Of a stretch of DNA of 64,000 nt, positions 46,304 to 53,455 are shown in pieces (position 1 is the stretch's first letter; each line of letters begins with the position of its first letter). The DNA is from Rhodopseudomonas sp. BAL398 (GTDB lineage: Bacteria > Pseudomonadota > Alphaproteobacteria > Rhizobiales > Xanthobacteraceae). The stretch covers positions 558,001 to 622,000 of the forward strand of contig NZ_CP133111.1 of assembly GCF_033001325.1 (NCBI RefSeq). The letters run 5' to 3'. Both the position numbers and the translations under genes were made by a program. The notes beneath the pieces are model-generated. The model ran no database searches. It saw nothing but the letters and a program-made list of their open reading frames with translations, and was not told the origin of the DNA.

Positions 46304-46790
46304 AATCAAGGCCGCGATCACCGTTGACGACACTGGCACGATCACCGGAAACGCATGGCCGTTCGGTTCTGCCGATAGCAGTAACGACATCATCACCAAG
46401 GGCGCGTTTCATTTCGCCGTTGCCGAGCTGCCCATGCTGTTCGGTCACAACCCCGATGACCTGATCGGCACATGGAATGAAGCGACCGAAACCCCTGACG
46501 GGCTTGTCACCAAGGGCAAGCTGCACATGGAACAGCCCCGCGCTCGCGCGGTGCATGGACTGATCAAGGGCGGCCTCGTTACCGGGCTTTCGATAGGCTT
46601 CAAAGCGAAAGCGTTCACGCGCCAAGGCCGCAACCGCGTCATTTCGGCGTTGGATCTCTTTGAGATCAGCGTCGTCCGCAACCCCATGCACCCGCGCGCT
46701 CGCATCCTCAGCGCCAAATCAGAAGACACGGCCCTCGCCATCGCCGAGGCCATCAACCGCGCCACGGCAGCGCTAAGGACGAACCACTGA
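46290..46790 (+). CDS. HK97-family prohead protease
   Basis: A 166-residue serine protease of the phage prohead family (herpesvirus-assemblin fold). ITGNAWPFGSADSSNDIITKGAF is its substrate-side start, His in MLFGHNP and Ser in VTGLSIGFKAK form the catalytic pair, and ISALDLFEISVVRNPMHPRARI ends the core. It cleaves the capsid delta region and itself during head maturation. The ATG at 46290 has a GAGG site; an ATG four codons upstream is possible. The capsid gene begins on its stop codon. Confidence 0.92.
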   Translation: MDRLEIKAAITVDDTGTITGNAWPFGSADSSNDIITKGAFHFAVAELPMLFGHNPDDLIGTWNEATETPDGLVTKGKLHMEQPRARAVHGLIKGGLVTGLSIGFKAKAFTRQGRNRVISALDLFEISVVRNPMHPRARILSAKSEDTALAIAEAINRATAALRTNH

Positions 46791-47941
46791 TGAATATTCT
46801 TGCTCTCGAATTCAAGGACGCCGGGGATGAACACGATCCCGCGACCGTCGTAACCGAAGCGCTTGCGGCTTTTAAGACCGCAATCGACGGCCGTCTGACC
46901 GCCATGGAAACCAAGTCTGACGATACCAAGCTCAAGGCTCGGATCGACAGCATGGAAGCCAAGCTCAATCGCCCTGGCATCGTCGAAGTCAAGTCCGACA
47001 ACGAGAACGGCGGCATTGAGCGAAAGGCGTTCGCGTCCTTCGTTCGCAGTGGTCGCGAGGCCATGGGCCTCGACGAAGTCAAAAGCCTTGTCGTCGCCAA
47101 CGACACGCTGGGCGGCTACCTCGCGCCGGCTCAGCTTTCGACCGAAATGATCCGGCTGTTGACGCTGTTCTCGCCAGTCCGGGCGGCCGCATATGTCGGT
47201 CAGACCGGTTCGCCGTCAGTCATCTTGCCCAAGCGCACCGGCATCACCAACGCTCTCTGGGAAGGCGAGACCGAAGCCTCCGAAGAATCCGAGCCGGCTT
47301 TCGGTCAGCTCGAAATTCCGATCTTTGGAATGAAGACCTACACCGACATTTCGGTGCAGTTGCTTGAGGATTCGGTCCAGAACGTCGAAGCCGAGTTGTC
47401 GATGGCGCTGTCTGAAGACTTCGGCAAGAAAGAGGGCTCAGCGTTCATCAACGGCACCGGCAATAAGCAGCCGCGCGGCGTCATGGTGCATCCGGACGTT
47501 GCCTATACGGCAAACGGCCACGCGACCGTCCTGAGCGCCGACGCTCTGATCGACCTCTTGCATTCGCTGCCCCCGGCGTACCGCAACAACGGCGCTTGGA
47601 TGCTCAACTCGACTTCGGTTGCGACCATCCGCAAGCTCAAGAATACCGTCGGCGACTATCTTTGGCGCGATGCGCTCAGCGACGGCAACCCGGCGACCAT
47701 CCTTGGCCGTCCGGTGATCGAAGCCGTCGACATGCCTGACGTGGCGTCCGGCGCGTTCCCGATCGCATTCGGCGATTTCAACGCCGGGTATCGCATCTAT
47801 GACCGCGTCTCGCTTGCGGTGCTTCGCGACCCCTACACCATGGCAAAGAACTCGCTCGTTCGCTTCCACGCGCGTCGTCGCGTCGGCGGTGACGTGGTGA
47901 GGCCGGAAGCCATCCGTAAACTCAAGATGGCCACGACCTAA
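46790..47941 (+). CDS. HK97-fold major capsid protein
   Basis: A 383-residue major capsid protein. Residues 1-85 are the charged, helical delta/scaffold-like region removed by the protease. The mature part begins near KSLVVANDTLGGYLAPAQLSTEMIRLL, a strong HK97 capsid signature, and continues through RTGITNALWEGETEASEESEPAFGQLEIP and GTGNKQPRGVMVHPD. The ATG overlaps the protease stop (TGATG). It is the shell protein of the element's own heads, so the element does not depend on a helper for capsids. Confidence 0.95.
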   Translation: MNILALEFKDAGDEHDPATVVTEALAAFKTAIDGRLTAMETKSDDTKLKARIDSMEAKLNRPGIVEVKSDNENGGIERKAFASFVRSGREAMGLDEVKSLVVANDTLGGYLAPAQLSTEMIRLLTLFSPVRAAAYVGQTGSPSVILPKRTGITNALWEGETEASEESEPAFGQLEIPIFGMKTYTDISVQLLEDSVQNVEAELSMALSEDFGKKEGSAFINGTGNKQPRGVMVHPDVAYTANGHATVLSADALIDLLHSLPPAYRNNGAWMLNSTSVATIRKLKNTVGDYLWRDALSDGNPATILGRPVIEAVDMPDVASGAFPIAFGDFNAGYRIYDRVSLAVLRDPYTMAKNSLVRFHARRRVGGDVVRPEAIRKLKMATT

Positions 47942-47954
47942 AGGAAATCATGTC

Positions 47955-48365
47955 ATGAGAGATTCTTTTCACAACCAGAAGTTCGTCACGGCCATTGCGC
48001 CGGTGACGGTCACCGATAACGCGCCGATCGTCGGCGTGATTGTCAGTCATGCCGGTTTCAACTCACTGACCTATGCCATTCAGTCCGGCATCGTTGCCGA
48101 CACCGACGCATGGTTCGCCGTGTTGCTGGAACATGGCGACGCGCCGGATATGTCCGACGCCGTCGCGGTGCCCGACGACAACCTGCTCGGCACCGAAGCG
48201 CTTGCGGGCTTCACCTTCGCAGACGATGCCGCGACGCGAAAGCTCGGCTACGTCGGTGACAAACTCTACACGCGACTGACGATCACCCCGAACGCGAACA
48301 CCGGCAGCGCGCCGGTTTCCGCAATGGGCGTGCTCAGTCACGCCAACACGCGCCCGGTGGCGTAA
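47955..48365 (+). CDS. Phage structural protein, probable head decoration type
   Basis: A 136-residue protein with no cysteine. Its DAATRKLGYVGDKLYTRLTITPNANTG end is seen in small proteins encoded right after the capsid gene in many alphaproteobacterial prophages, often considered capsid-associated. It lacks tail tube signatures. Role inferred from position and size. AAGGA precedes the ATG by several bases. Confidence 0.6.
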   Translation: MRDSFHNQKFVTAIAPVTVTDNAPIVGVIVSHAGFNSLTYAIQSGIVADTDAWFAVLLEHGDAPDMSDAVAVPDDNLLGTEALAGFTFADDAATRKLGYVGDKLYTRLTITPNANTGSAPVSAMGVLSHANTRPVA

Positions 48366-48369
48366 GAAA

Positions 48370-48942
48370 ATGCGGCTCGCAGATGATGAAATCACGATCA
48401 CGCTGGATCAAGAGACGATTTACCTTCGTCCATCGCTGCGCGCTGCGTTTCGTCTGGAACGTCGGCACGATGGTTTCGACAAGATCCTTAAGGGCATTGC
48501 CGATGGCAATGTTTCTATTATGGCCGATGTAATCCGCGAGAGCGCTTACGAGCGCTCTTCGCTGCTGGACCTCTTGGAATGCATCACCGTCTTGCCCTTG
48601 AGCATTGCGGTCGATCGTATCGCCGAACCGTTGATTGCCCATGTCTTGATACTTGCGGGCATCGATAGTGCAGCGGCCGAACCCCAGCCCGACGCCGAGC
48701 GTATCCCGTTCGCCGAATACCACACTCGGCTTTTCAGGCTCGCTACCGGATGGCTAGGCTGGCCGCCAACCGACGCATGGAACGCCACTCCAGCCGAAAT
48801 CACCGAAGCCTACCAAGGCCGGCGTGAGCTGCTGACTGCCATGTTCGGCAGCGGCAAGACGGATACCGACATCACCAATCCCGATGAAGAGACCCGGCGC
48901 GAATTGAACGCGATCGGCAATCTCGATAACTTCAATGTGTAG
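48370..48942 (+). CDS. Tail assembly chaperone-like protein
   Basis: A 190-residue protein. The first 75 residues (ITLDQETIYLRPSLRAAFRLERRHDGF, DKILKGIADGNVSIMADVI) resemble tail chaperone N-terminal domains. A later WPPTDAWNATPAEITEAYQGR stretch recalls the short chaperone often encoded as a second frame. It may be a fusion of two chaperone parts. No tape measure gene follows directly; the real one is 5 kb downstream. Function inferred. Confidence 0.55.
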   Translation: MRLADDEITITLDQETIYLRPSLRAAFRLERRHDGFDKILKGIADGNVSIMADVIRESAYERSSLLDLLECITVLPLSIAVDRIAEPLIAHVLILAGIDSAAAEPQPDAERIPFAEYHTRLFRLATGWLGWPPTDAWNATPAEITEAYQGRRELLTAMFGSGKTDTDITNPDEETRRELNAIGNLDNFNV

Positions 48943-49303
48943 AAGCGCAATGCCGATGAAACCCCCTCGAATTTGCGTATGCGGCAACAAGGTCGCTGGT
49001 GACGCTATCTGTGTGTGTCGGCAACGTAGCAAGGCGGATGCAGATCGACGGCGTCCATCTGCGCAAGCGCGTGGATACGATGGCAAGTGGCAGCGAGAGA
49101 GCAAGGCGTTCCTGGCTCTCCCAGCCAACCGCCTATGTTCATGCGGCTGCGGTCGCACCGCCAACATGGTCGATCATATCATTCCGCACCGTGGCGACAA
49201 GCGCCTGTTCTGGTCGCGGTCGAATTGGCAACCAATGGCAAGCTCACCTTGCCACAACAGCCGCAAACAGTCCCTCGAACGATCAACTCAAATCAGGAAC
49301 TAA
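48935..49303 (+). CDS. HNH endonuclease
   Basis: A 122-residue HNH nuclease with zinc-binding pairs (CVCG near 14, CSCGCGR near 70) and the catalytic core VDHIIPHRGDKRLFWSRSNWQPMASSPCHNSRK containing the H-N-H residues. Phage HNH proteins near terminase genes take part in cos or headful cleavage with the large terminase. The start could be the ATG at 48935, overlapping the previous gene, or 48950. The terminase genes follow 1.5 kb downstream. Confidence 0.85.
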   Translation: MCRSAMPMKPPRICVCGNKVAGDAICVCRQRSKADADRRRPSAQARGYDGKWQRESKAFLALPANRLCSCGCGRTANMVDHIIPHRGDKRLFWSRSNWQPMASSPCHNSRKQSLERSTQIRN

Positions 49304-49307
49304 CACC

Positions 49308-49721
49308 ATGCCTAAAGTTCGCTTGCTCACACATCGAGGCCACACCGACACTATTTGCGGCTGGGCAACGCTTAGGGGCCTGAGCCGGCAGACCATTGCT
49401 GTTCGGCTACATCGTGGATGGACTCTTGCGGATGCGCTCATGACGCCCAACAGCGCGCGCGGTCCAGCACGAGCGGCACGATTGATTGCGAGGAACAACG
49501 CTACCGTCGAACGTGACAGCGTTTGTTTGGTCCAATTCCCTCTGTCCGAAGAGATCAAGCGCGAGCACCTCGCCATGCGCCGTCAGTTCACCAGCACGCT
49601 TCGTCAGTTCAATCGCGACATCGAAGCAATCATCAGCCGCTCATTGGACCGGGGGGTGGTCCCCGACATTTTGAAAGCGCCTTCTGACCGGTCATCTCCA
49701 GTGACGCGAGAGCGTGTCTAA
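49308..49721 (+). CDS. Small HTH-containing phage protein
   Basis: A 137-residue basic protein. The first 50 residues carry a WATLRGLSRQTIAVRLHRGWTLADALMTP segment, which resembles the small DNA-binding repeat found at the end of many HNH/homing endonucleases. The rest is a predicted helical, Arg-rich region. It directly follows the HNH gene (five bases), so it may supply DNA-binding to that nuclease or be a packaging accessory. The ATG has an AGGA site. No firm family. Confidence 0.5.
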   Translation: MPKVRLLTHRGHTDTICGWATLRGLSRQTIAVRLHRGWTLADALMTPNSARGPARAARLIARNNATVERDSVCLVQFPLSEEIKREHLAMRRQFTSTLRQFNRDIEAIISRSLDRGVVPDILKAPSDRSSPVTRERV

Positions 49722-49737
49722 ATAGGGGTTTTGTGAA

Positions 49738-50022
49738 ATGACAGTTTTGCTTGCCGACATGAAGGCTCACTTGCGGGTCACGATCGACGATGACGACCTA
49801 CTGATCATGGACAAGATCGCCACCGCCACGGAATGGGTGCTGAAATACACCGCCATTTCCAGCGAGGCGACCGTGCCCGGTCCAGTTAACGAAGCAATTC
49901 GCCAGATCGCGGCGCACCTCTATGCCAACCGCGAGGCGAGCCTAGTCGGCGTCACGGCGCAATCGCTGCCGTTCGGGACGCTGGATTTGCTCGCGCCATA
50001 CACACCTTTCGTGTGCGGATGA
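49738..50022 (+). CDS. Head-tail connector protein (gp6-like)
   Basis: A 94-residue protein of the phage gp6/QLRG-type connector family: LADMKAHLRVTIDDDDLLIMDKIATATEWVLKYT, then VNEAIRQIAAHLYANREA, a helical bundle. It attaches to the portal ring. The following gene starts on its stop codon. Confidence 0.85.
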   Translation: MTVLLADMKAHLRVTIDDDDLLIMDKIATATEWVLKYTAISSEATVPGPVNEAIRQIAAHLYANREASLVGVTAQSLPFGTLDLLAPYTPFVCG

Positions 50023-50435
50023 CAGCTTTTGAACCCTCATTGGAGCTTCAAAAGGCGATCTATGATCGTCTATTGGCGAGCGCTGACCTGATGGCCTTGG
50101 TGTCCGTTGACGCCGTGCTGGACGCCAACGGGCGCCCTGAGCTTATGCCATGCGTCAATATTGGCGAGGGTCAGACGGTCTACAGGCGGTTCAACTCGAC
50201 AAGCCACGCCACCTTGCACGTTTGGGTGCAGGAATCGGGCCTGACCGCGTCAAAGCAGATCGTCGGCGCGATCGTTGATGCGCTCAGGGTTGACGCTCAG
50301 ATCGACGGCGTTCTGCACCTCGAACACTTCACCTGCCATGACCTTGGCGTAACCCAAACCCGGTTCATGCGCGACCCGCACGGCTCCTACAGCCACGGCA
50401 TCGTCACCCTTGCCGGCATCATGGAGCCGAATTGA
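50019..50435 (+). CDS. Tail terminator/completion protein (DUF3168)
   Basis: A 138-residue DUF3168-type protein: SLELQKAIYDRLLASADLMALV start, CVNIGEGQTVYRRFNSTSHATLHVWVQ middle and QTRFMRDPHGSYSHGIVTLAGIME end. Members cap the tail tube and join it to the head. Starts at the ATG at 50019, overlapping the connector gene, and ends on the next start. Its presence implies that heads are made ready to accept a tail. Confidence 0.82.
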   Translation: MTAFEPSLELQKAIYDRLLASADLMALVSVDAVLDANGRPELMPCVNIGEGQTVYRRFNSTSHATLHVWVQESGLTASKQIVGAIVDALRVDAQIDGVLHLEHFTCHDLGVTQTRFMRDPHGSYSHGIVTLAGIMEPN

Positions 50436-50752
50436 TGCGTGCCGGCGACCTGGACAGAACAATCCGCATTGAACGCGCGACGACCACGCCCAACGAATTG
50501 GGCGTGCCGCATGCCGCTTGGGCCTTGGTCGCCACGATGCGCGCTCAAGTCTTGCAGTTCGCAACCGATGATCGCGAAGGCGAGCGCGGCCACACCACGG
50601 ACCAGACAATCACCTTCCGGACACGCTGGATTGACGGCGTCGATCTGAGCAATCGCGTCGTCTATCAGGATCAACCGTTCACGATCCGCCAGATCAAGGA
50701 AATTGGCCGACGTGTCGGATTGGACATTGTGTGCGAGCGCGTTGGTCCATGA
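50435..50752 (+). CDS. Head closure/head-tail joining protein
   Basis: A 105-residue protein of the phage head-tail joining family (SPP1 gp16-like): MRAGDLDRTIRIERATTTPNELG start, RAQVLQFATDDREGE and TFRTRWIDGVDLSNRVVYQDQPFTIRQIKEIGRR. It closes the portal after packaging. It starts and ends on overlapping stop/start codons. Confidence 0.85.
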   Translation: MRAGDLDRTIRIERATTTPNELGVPHAAWALVATMRAQVLQFATDDREGERGHTTDQTITFRTRWIDGVDLSNRVVYQDQPFTIRQIKEIGRRVGLDIVCERVGP

Positions 50753-51150
50753 GAGGCCGCAAGCCCGAGATGGCTACCGATCGCAACGCCCTCGATGCCG
50801 TGATCAATGCGCCCGCATGGCTGTCGAAGCACGCCAAAGCAGAATGGCGTCGGGTCATGCCTGATCTGACCAAGCGACGCATTCTCACGGCGGCTGATCT
50901 CGGGAGTCTGGAAAGCTACTGCATCGCGATCGGTCAGGTCCGCGACATGGAGAGCCTGATCAGCAAGGACGGTCACGTCGTCGAAACGTCGCGGGGCTTG
51001 CGGGCGCACCCCGCCGTCAGAATTCAATCGGACGCCATGACGCGCGCTCGACTCCTAGCCGCGGAACTTGGGCTTACGCCCGTGTCGCGTTCCCGTCCGG
51101 CGATACGCGATGATGAAAATGAAGACGACTTATCCTTTCTGGATCGATGA
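50749..51150 (+). CDS. Terminase small subunit (P27 family)
   Basis: A 133-residue P27-type small terminase: MRGRKPEMATDRNALDAVINAPAWLSKHAKAEWRRVMPDL start, LTAADLGSLESYCIAIGQVRD helix and HPAVRIQSDAMTRARLLAAELGLTP. It recognises the packaging site and loads the large subunit. Most phages encode it before the portal gene; here it lies after the connectors. Its 3' end overlaps the large-subunit start in another frame. Confidence 0.88.
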   Translation: MRGRKPEMATDRNALDAVINAPAWLSKHAKAEWRRVMPDLTKRRILTAADLGSLESYCIAIGQVRDMESLISKDGHVVETSRGLRAHPAVRIQSDAMTRARLLAAELGLTPVSRSRPAIRDDENEDDLSFLDR

Positions 51151-52720
51151 TGATTCAGAAATCCCCGACACATTCGGCGACGGCGAAAAGGCGATTCGGT
51201 TCCTGCGCAATCTCAGGCATCCGAAATCGACGGCGCCCGGTCGCGCGTTTCAACTTGACCGTTGGATGGAACGGATCATCCGGCGCATCTATGGCCCGCG
51301 TCATCCGGACGGCACCCGTATCGTCAAAACGGTGTTCGCGATGATCCCGCGCGGTAACCGCAAGACCACTCTAGGGGCGGCTCTGACCCTTCTGCACACC
51401 ATCGGCCCTGAGAAGGTTCAGGGCGGTCAGGTCATATGCGCCGCTGCGGACCAAAAGCAGGCGCGAATTGCCTTTGAAGAGGCCGTTGGCGTCATCCGCG
51501 AAGATCCCCGGCTTGCCCGGCTGGTCAAAATTGAAGACTACCGCAACCGTTTCAGAGACATCAGGTCCGGCTCTTTGGTTGAGGCAATTTCCGCCGATGC
51601 CAAAACGCAGCACGGCCGGACGCCGAATTTCACGCTGATGGATGAATTGCACGCCTGGCCGAAACGCGACCTATGGGAAGCGCTCAAGACCGGCCTGCTA
51701 AAGGCAAAGGGTTCGCTCAACGTGATCATCACGACGGCGGGACGCGGGCAGGAAAGCATTGCCTATGATCGATATTCCTACGCGCGGAAGGTGGCACTTG
51801 GCGAGATCGACGACCCGGCAACATTGCCGATCTTGTTCGAAGCCCCGGCCGATTGTGATTGGCGCGACGAAACGATCTGGCACCGGGTCAATCCGGGCCT
51901 GAAGTTCGGGTATCCGGACCTTGAAGGCGTTCGTCAGTTCGCGCGGGAATCTGAGAATAGCCCCGGCGACCGTGAGAGCTTTCGCAAGCTCAATCTAAAT
52001 ATTTGGTTGGACCATTCGACGAACCCCTTCGTCGATATGGCGACCTACGATCACGGCTCCGCACCGATCGATTTCGAAGCGCTACTCGGCAAGCCGTGCT
52101 GGGTTGGCGTCGACATGAGCACCACGACGGACTTGACCGCCGTCGTTGCCTGCTTTCGTGACGATGACCGCTTTGTTGTGGTGCCGCATTTCTTCTGCCC
52201 GGCCGACAACCTTCGCGCCCGCTCCGAAAGGGACGGCGTTCCTTATGTGCAATGGGGTATGGACCGTTTCATCACCCCAACCGCTGGCAACGTCATTGAT
52301 TACCGGGCAGTTGAGCTTTGCATCCGCGACCATTGCGAGCGCTATGACGTTCGCGAGATCGCTTTTGACGTAGCCTATGCCCAAGGCGTGATGGCTCCAC
52401 TTCAAGAGGCCGGCTTGCCCGTCATGACCATGCGTCAGGGCTGGGTGACGCAATCGCCAGCGCTGAACGAACTTGAGCGCGCGATCGTCGGCCGCAATTT
52501 CCAGCACGGCGGTCACCCTGTCTTGCGCTGGTGCTTTTCGAACATCGCCATTCACACCGACGGCGCTGGCAACCGGACCATGCACAAGGGCAAGAGCACC
52601 GATCGAATCGACGGCGCGTCGGCGACGTGGATGGCCTTGGCGCGGGCCGCCGCTGGCGAGGATCAGCGATCATTCTACAGCAATCCGGCGGTCACCCCTG
52701 AAATGTTGATCTGGAACTGA
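51110..52720 (+). CDS. Terminase large subunit
   Basis: A 536-residue packaging motor. The ATPase half has Walker A PRGNRKTTLGA near residue 85 and Walker B FTLMDELHAW near 175. The nuclease half has acidic residues in WVGVDMSTTTDLTAV, EIAFDVAYAQ and TDRIDGASATWMA. Both halves are complete, so packaging should be functional. I take the ATG at 51110 inside the small subunit gene. It is followed two bases later by the tail completion gene. Confidence 0.93.
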   Translation: MMKMKTTYPFWIDDDSEIPDTFGDGEKAIRFLRNLRHPKSTAPGRAFQLDRWMERIIRRIYGPRHPDGTRIVKTVFAMIPRGNRKTTLGAALTLLHTIGPEKVQGGQVICAAADQKQARIAFEEAVGVIREDPRLARLVKIEDYRNRFRDIRSGSLVEAISADAKTQHGRTPNFTLMDELHAWPKRDLWEALKTGLLKAKGSLNVIITTAGRGQESIAYDRYSYARKVALGEIDDPATLPILFEAPADCDWRDETIWHRVNPGLKFGYPDLEGVRQFARESENSPGDRESFRKLNLNIWLDHSTNPFVDMATYDHGSAPIDFEALLGKPCWVGVDMSTTTDLTAVVACFRDDDRFVVVPHFFCPADNLRARSERDGVPYVQWGMDRFITPTAGNVIDYRAVELCIRDHCERYDVREIAFDVAYAQGVMAPLQEAGLPVMTMRQGWVTQSPALNELERAIVGRNFQHGGHPVLRWCFSNIAIHTDGAGNRTMHKGKSTDRIDGASATWMALARAAAGEDQRSFYSNPAVTPEMLIWN

Positions 52721-52722
52721 TC

Positions 52723-53109
52723 ATGACTGATGACCAAGAGCTTCAAAACTATCTGAGCGGGTTATCGGACAAGATTCGTGCACCGCTAGCCGACGCCATC
52801 CGTGAGCAAGCTGAGTTGCTATCGCAGGCGCAACAAGACGCGCTCAAGCAATTGGAGCAGCCACCCGAAGAAACCGGGGATTTGGTCCGGTCTTGCGTTG
52901 TCGTTAGCGGGCCTTCGGACCTTGAGCTTTCGGTTCAGGTTGGCGGGGATGCCACCACCAATAACGGATACGATCGGGCGCTTTCGTTTGAATATGGGAC
53001 TTCGCATCAACCGGCTCGCTCATTCTTCTATTCGACTTATCAAGCACGCCGCGACGACATGCAAGACGCCATCAACGAAGCTCTAAAGGAGGCCCTGAAC
53101 AATGTCTGA
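52723..53109 (+). CDS. HK97 gp10-like tail completion protein
   Basis: A 128-residue protein of the HK97-gp10 family: LADAIREQAELLSQAQQDALKQLEQPPEETGDLVRSCVV start and YDRALSFEYGTSHQPARSFFYSTYQARRDDMQDAI end, with the typical F-E-x-G-T and P-A-R-x-F motifs. It helps complete the tail or neck. Overlaps the next gene by eight bases. Confidence 0.85.
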   Translation: MTDDQELQNYLSGLSDKIRAPLADAIREQAELLSQAQQDALKQLEQPPEETGDLVRSCVVVSGPSDLELSVQVGGDATTNNGYDRALSFEYGTSHQPARSFFYSTYQARRDDMQDAINEALKEALNNV

Positions 53110-53455
53110 CACCAGCAAATGCGCCCGTGAAGTTACATGGGCGAGCGGCACCCACATATTCGATCTGAGCCACCCGTGGGTTCGCAGTGTGCTTTCGATC
53201 CGTGGTCTACCCGGCCCGAATGGGGCCTCGCCAGCAGCGTGTCTCGCGCGGTTTCATGGTGGAACCTATTCGATCGACGATTGCGAGCGGGTCATTGAAC
53301 TTGGACTTATCGGGGGCGGCGCGACACGGGCGGCAGCCGCAACCTTGCTCAAGGAACACGTTCAAGGGCAGCCGTTGGCGCTGAACGCCATGATTGCGAT
53401 CGACATTCTGGCCGCTCTGTTCGTGGGGGCTCAAAATGTCGATTCCGTCGCTTAA
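53102..53455 (+). CDS. GTA-gp10-like tail chaperone, copy 2
   Basis: A 117-residue paralogue of the protein at 45971. The shared features are an ARFHGGTYSIDDCERVIELGLIGGGATRAAAATLLKEH segment and the final helix. Here it is just before the tape measure gene, the normal place for a tail chaperone. It overlaps the tape measure gene by 20 bases in another frame. Confidence 0.75.
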   Translation: MSDTSKCAREVTWASGTHIFDLSHPWVRSVLSIRGLPGPNGASPAACLARFHGGTYSIDDCERVIELGLIGGGATRAAAATLLKEHVQGQPLALNAMIAIDILAALFVGAQNVDSVA

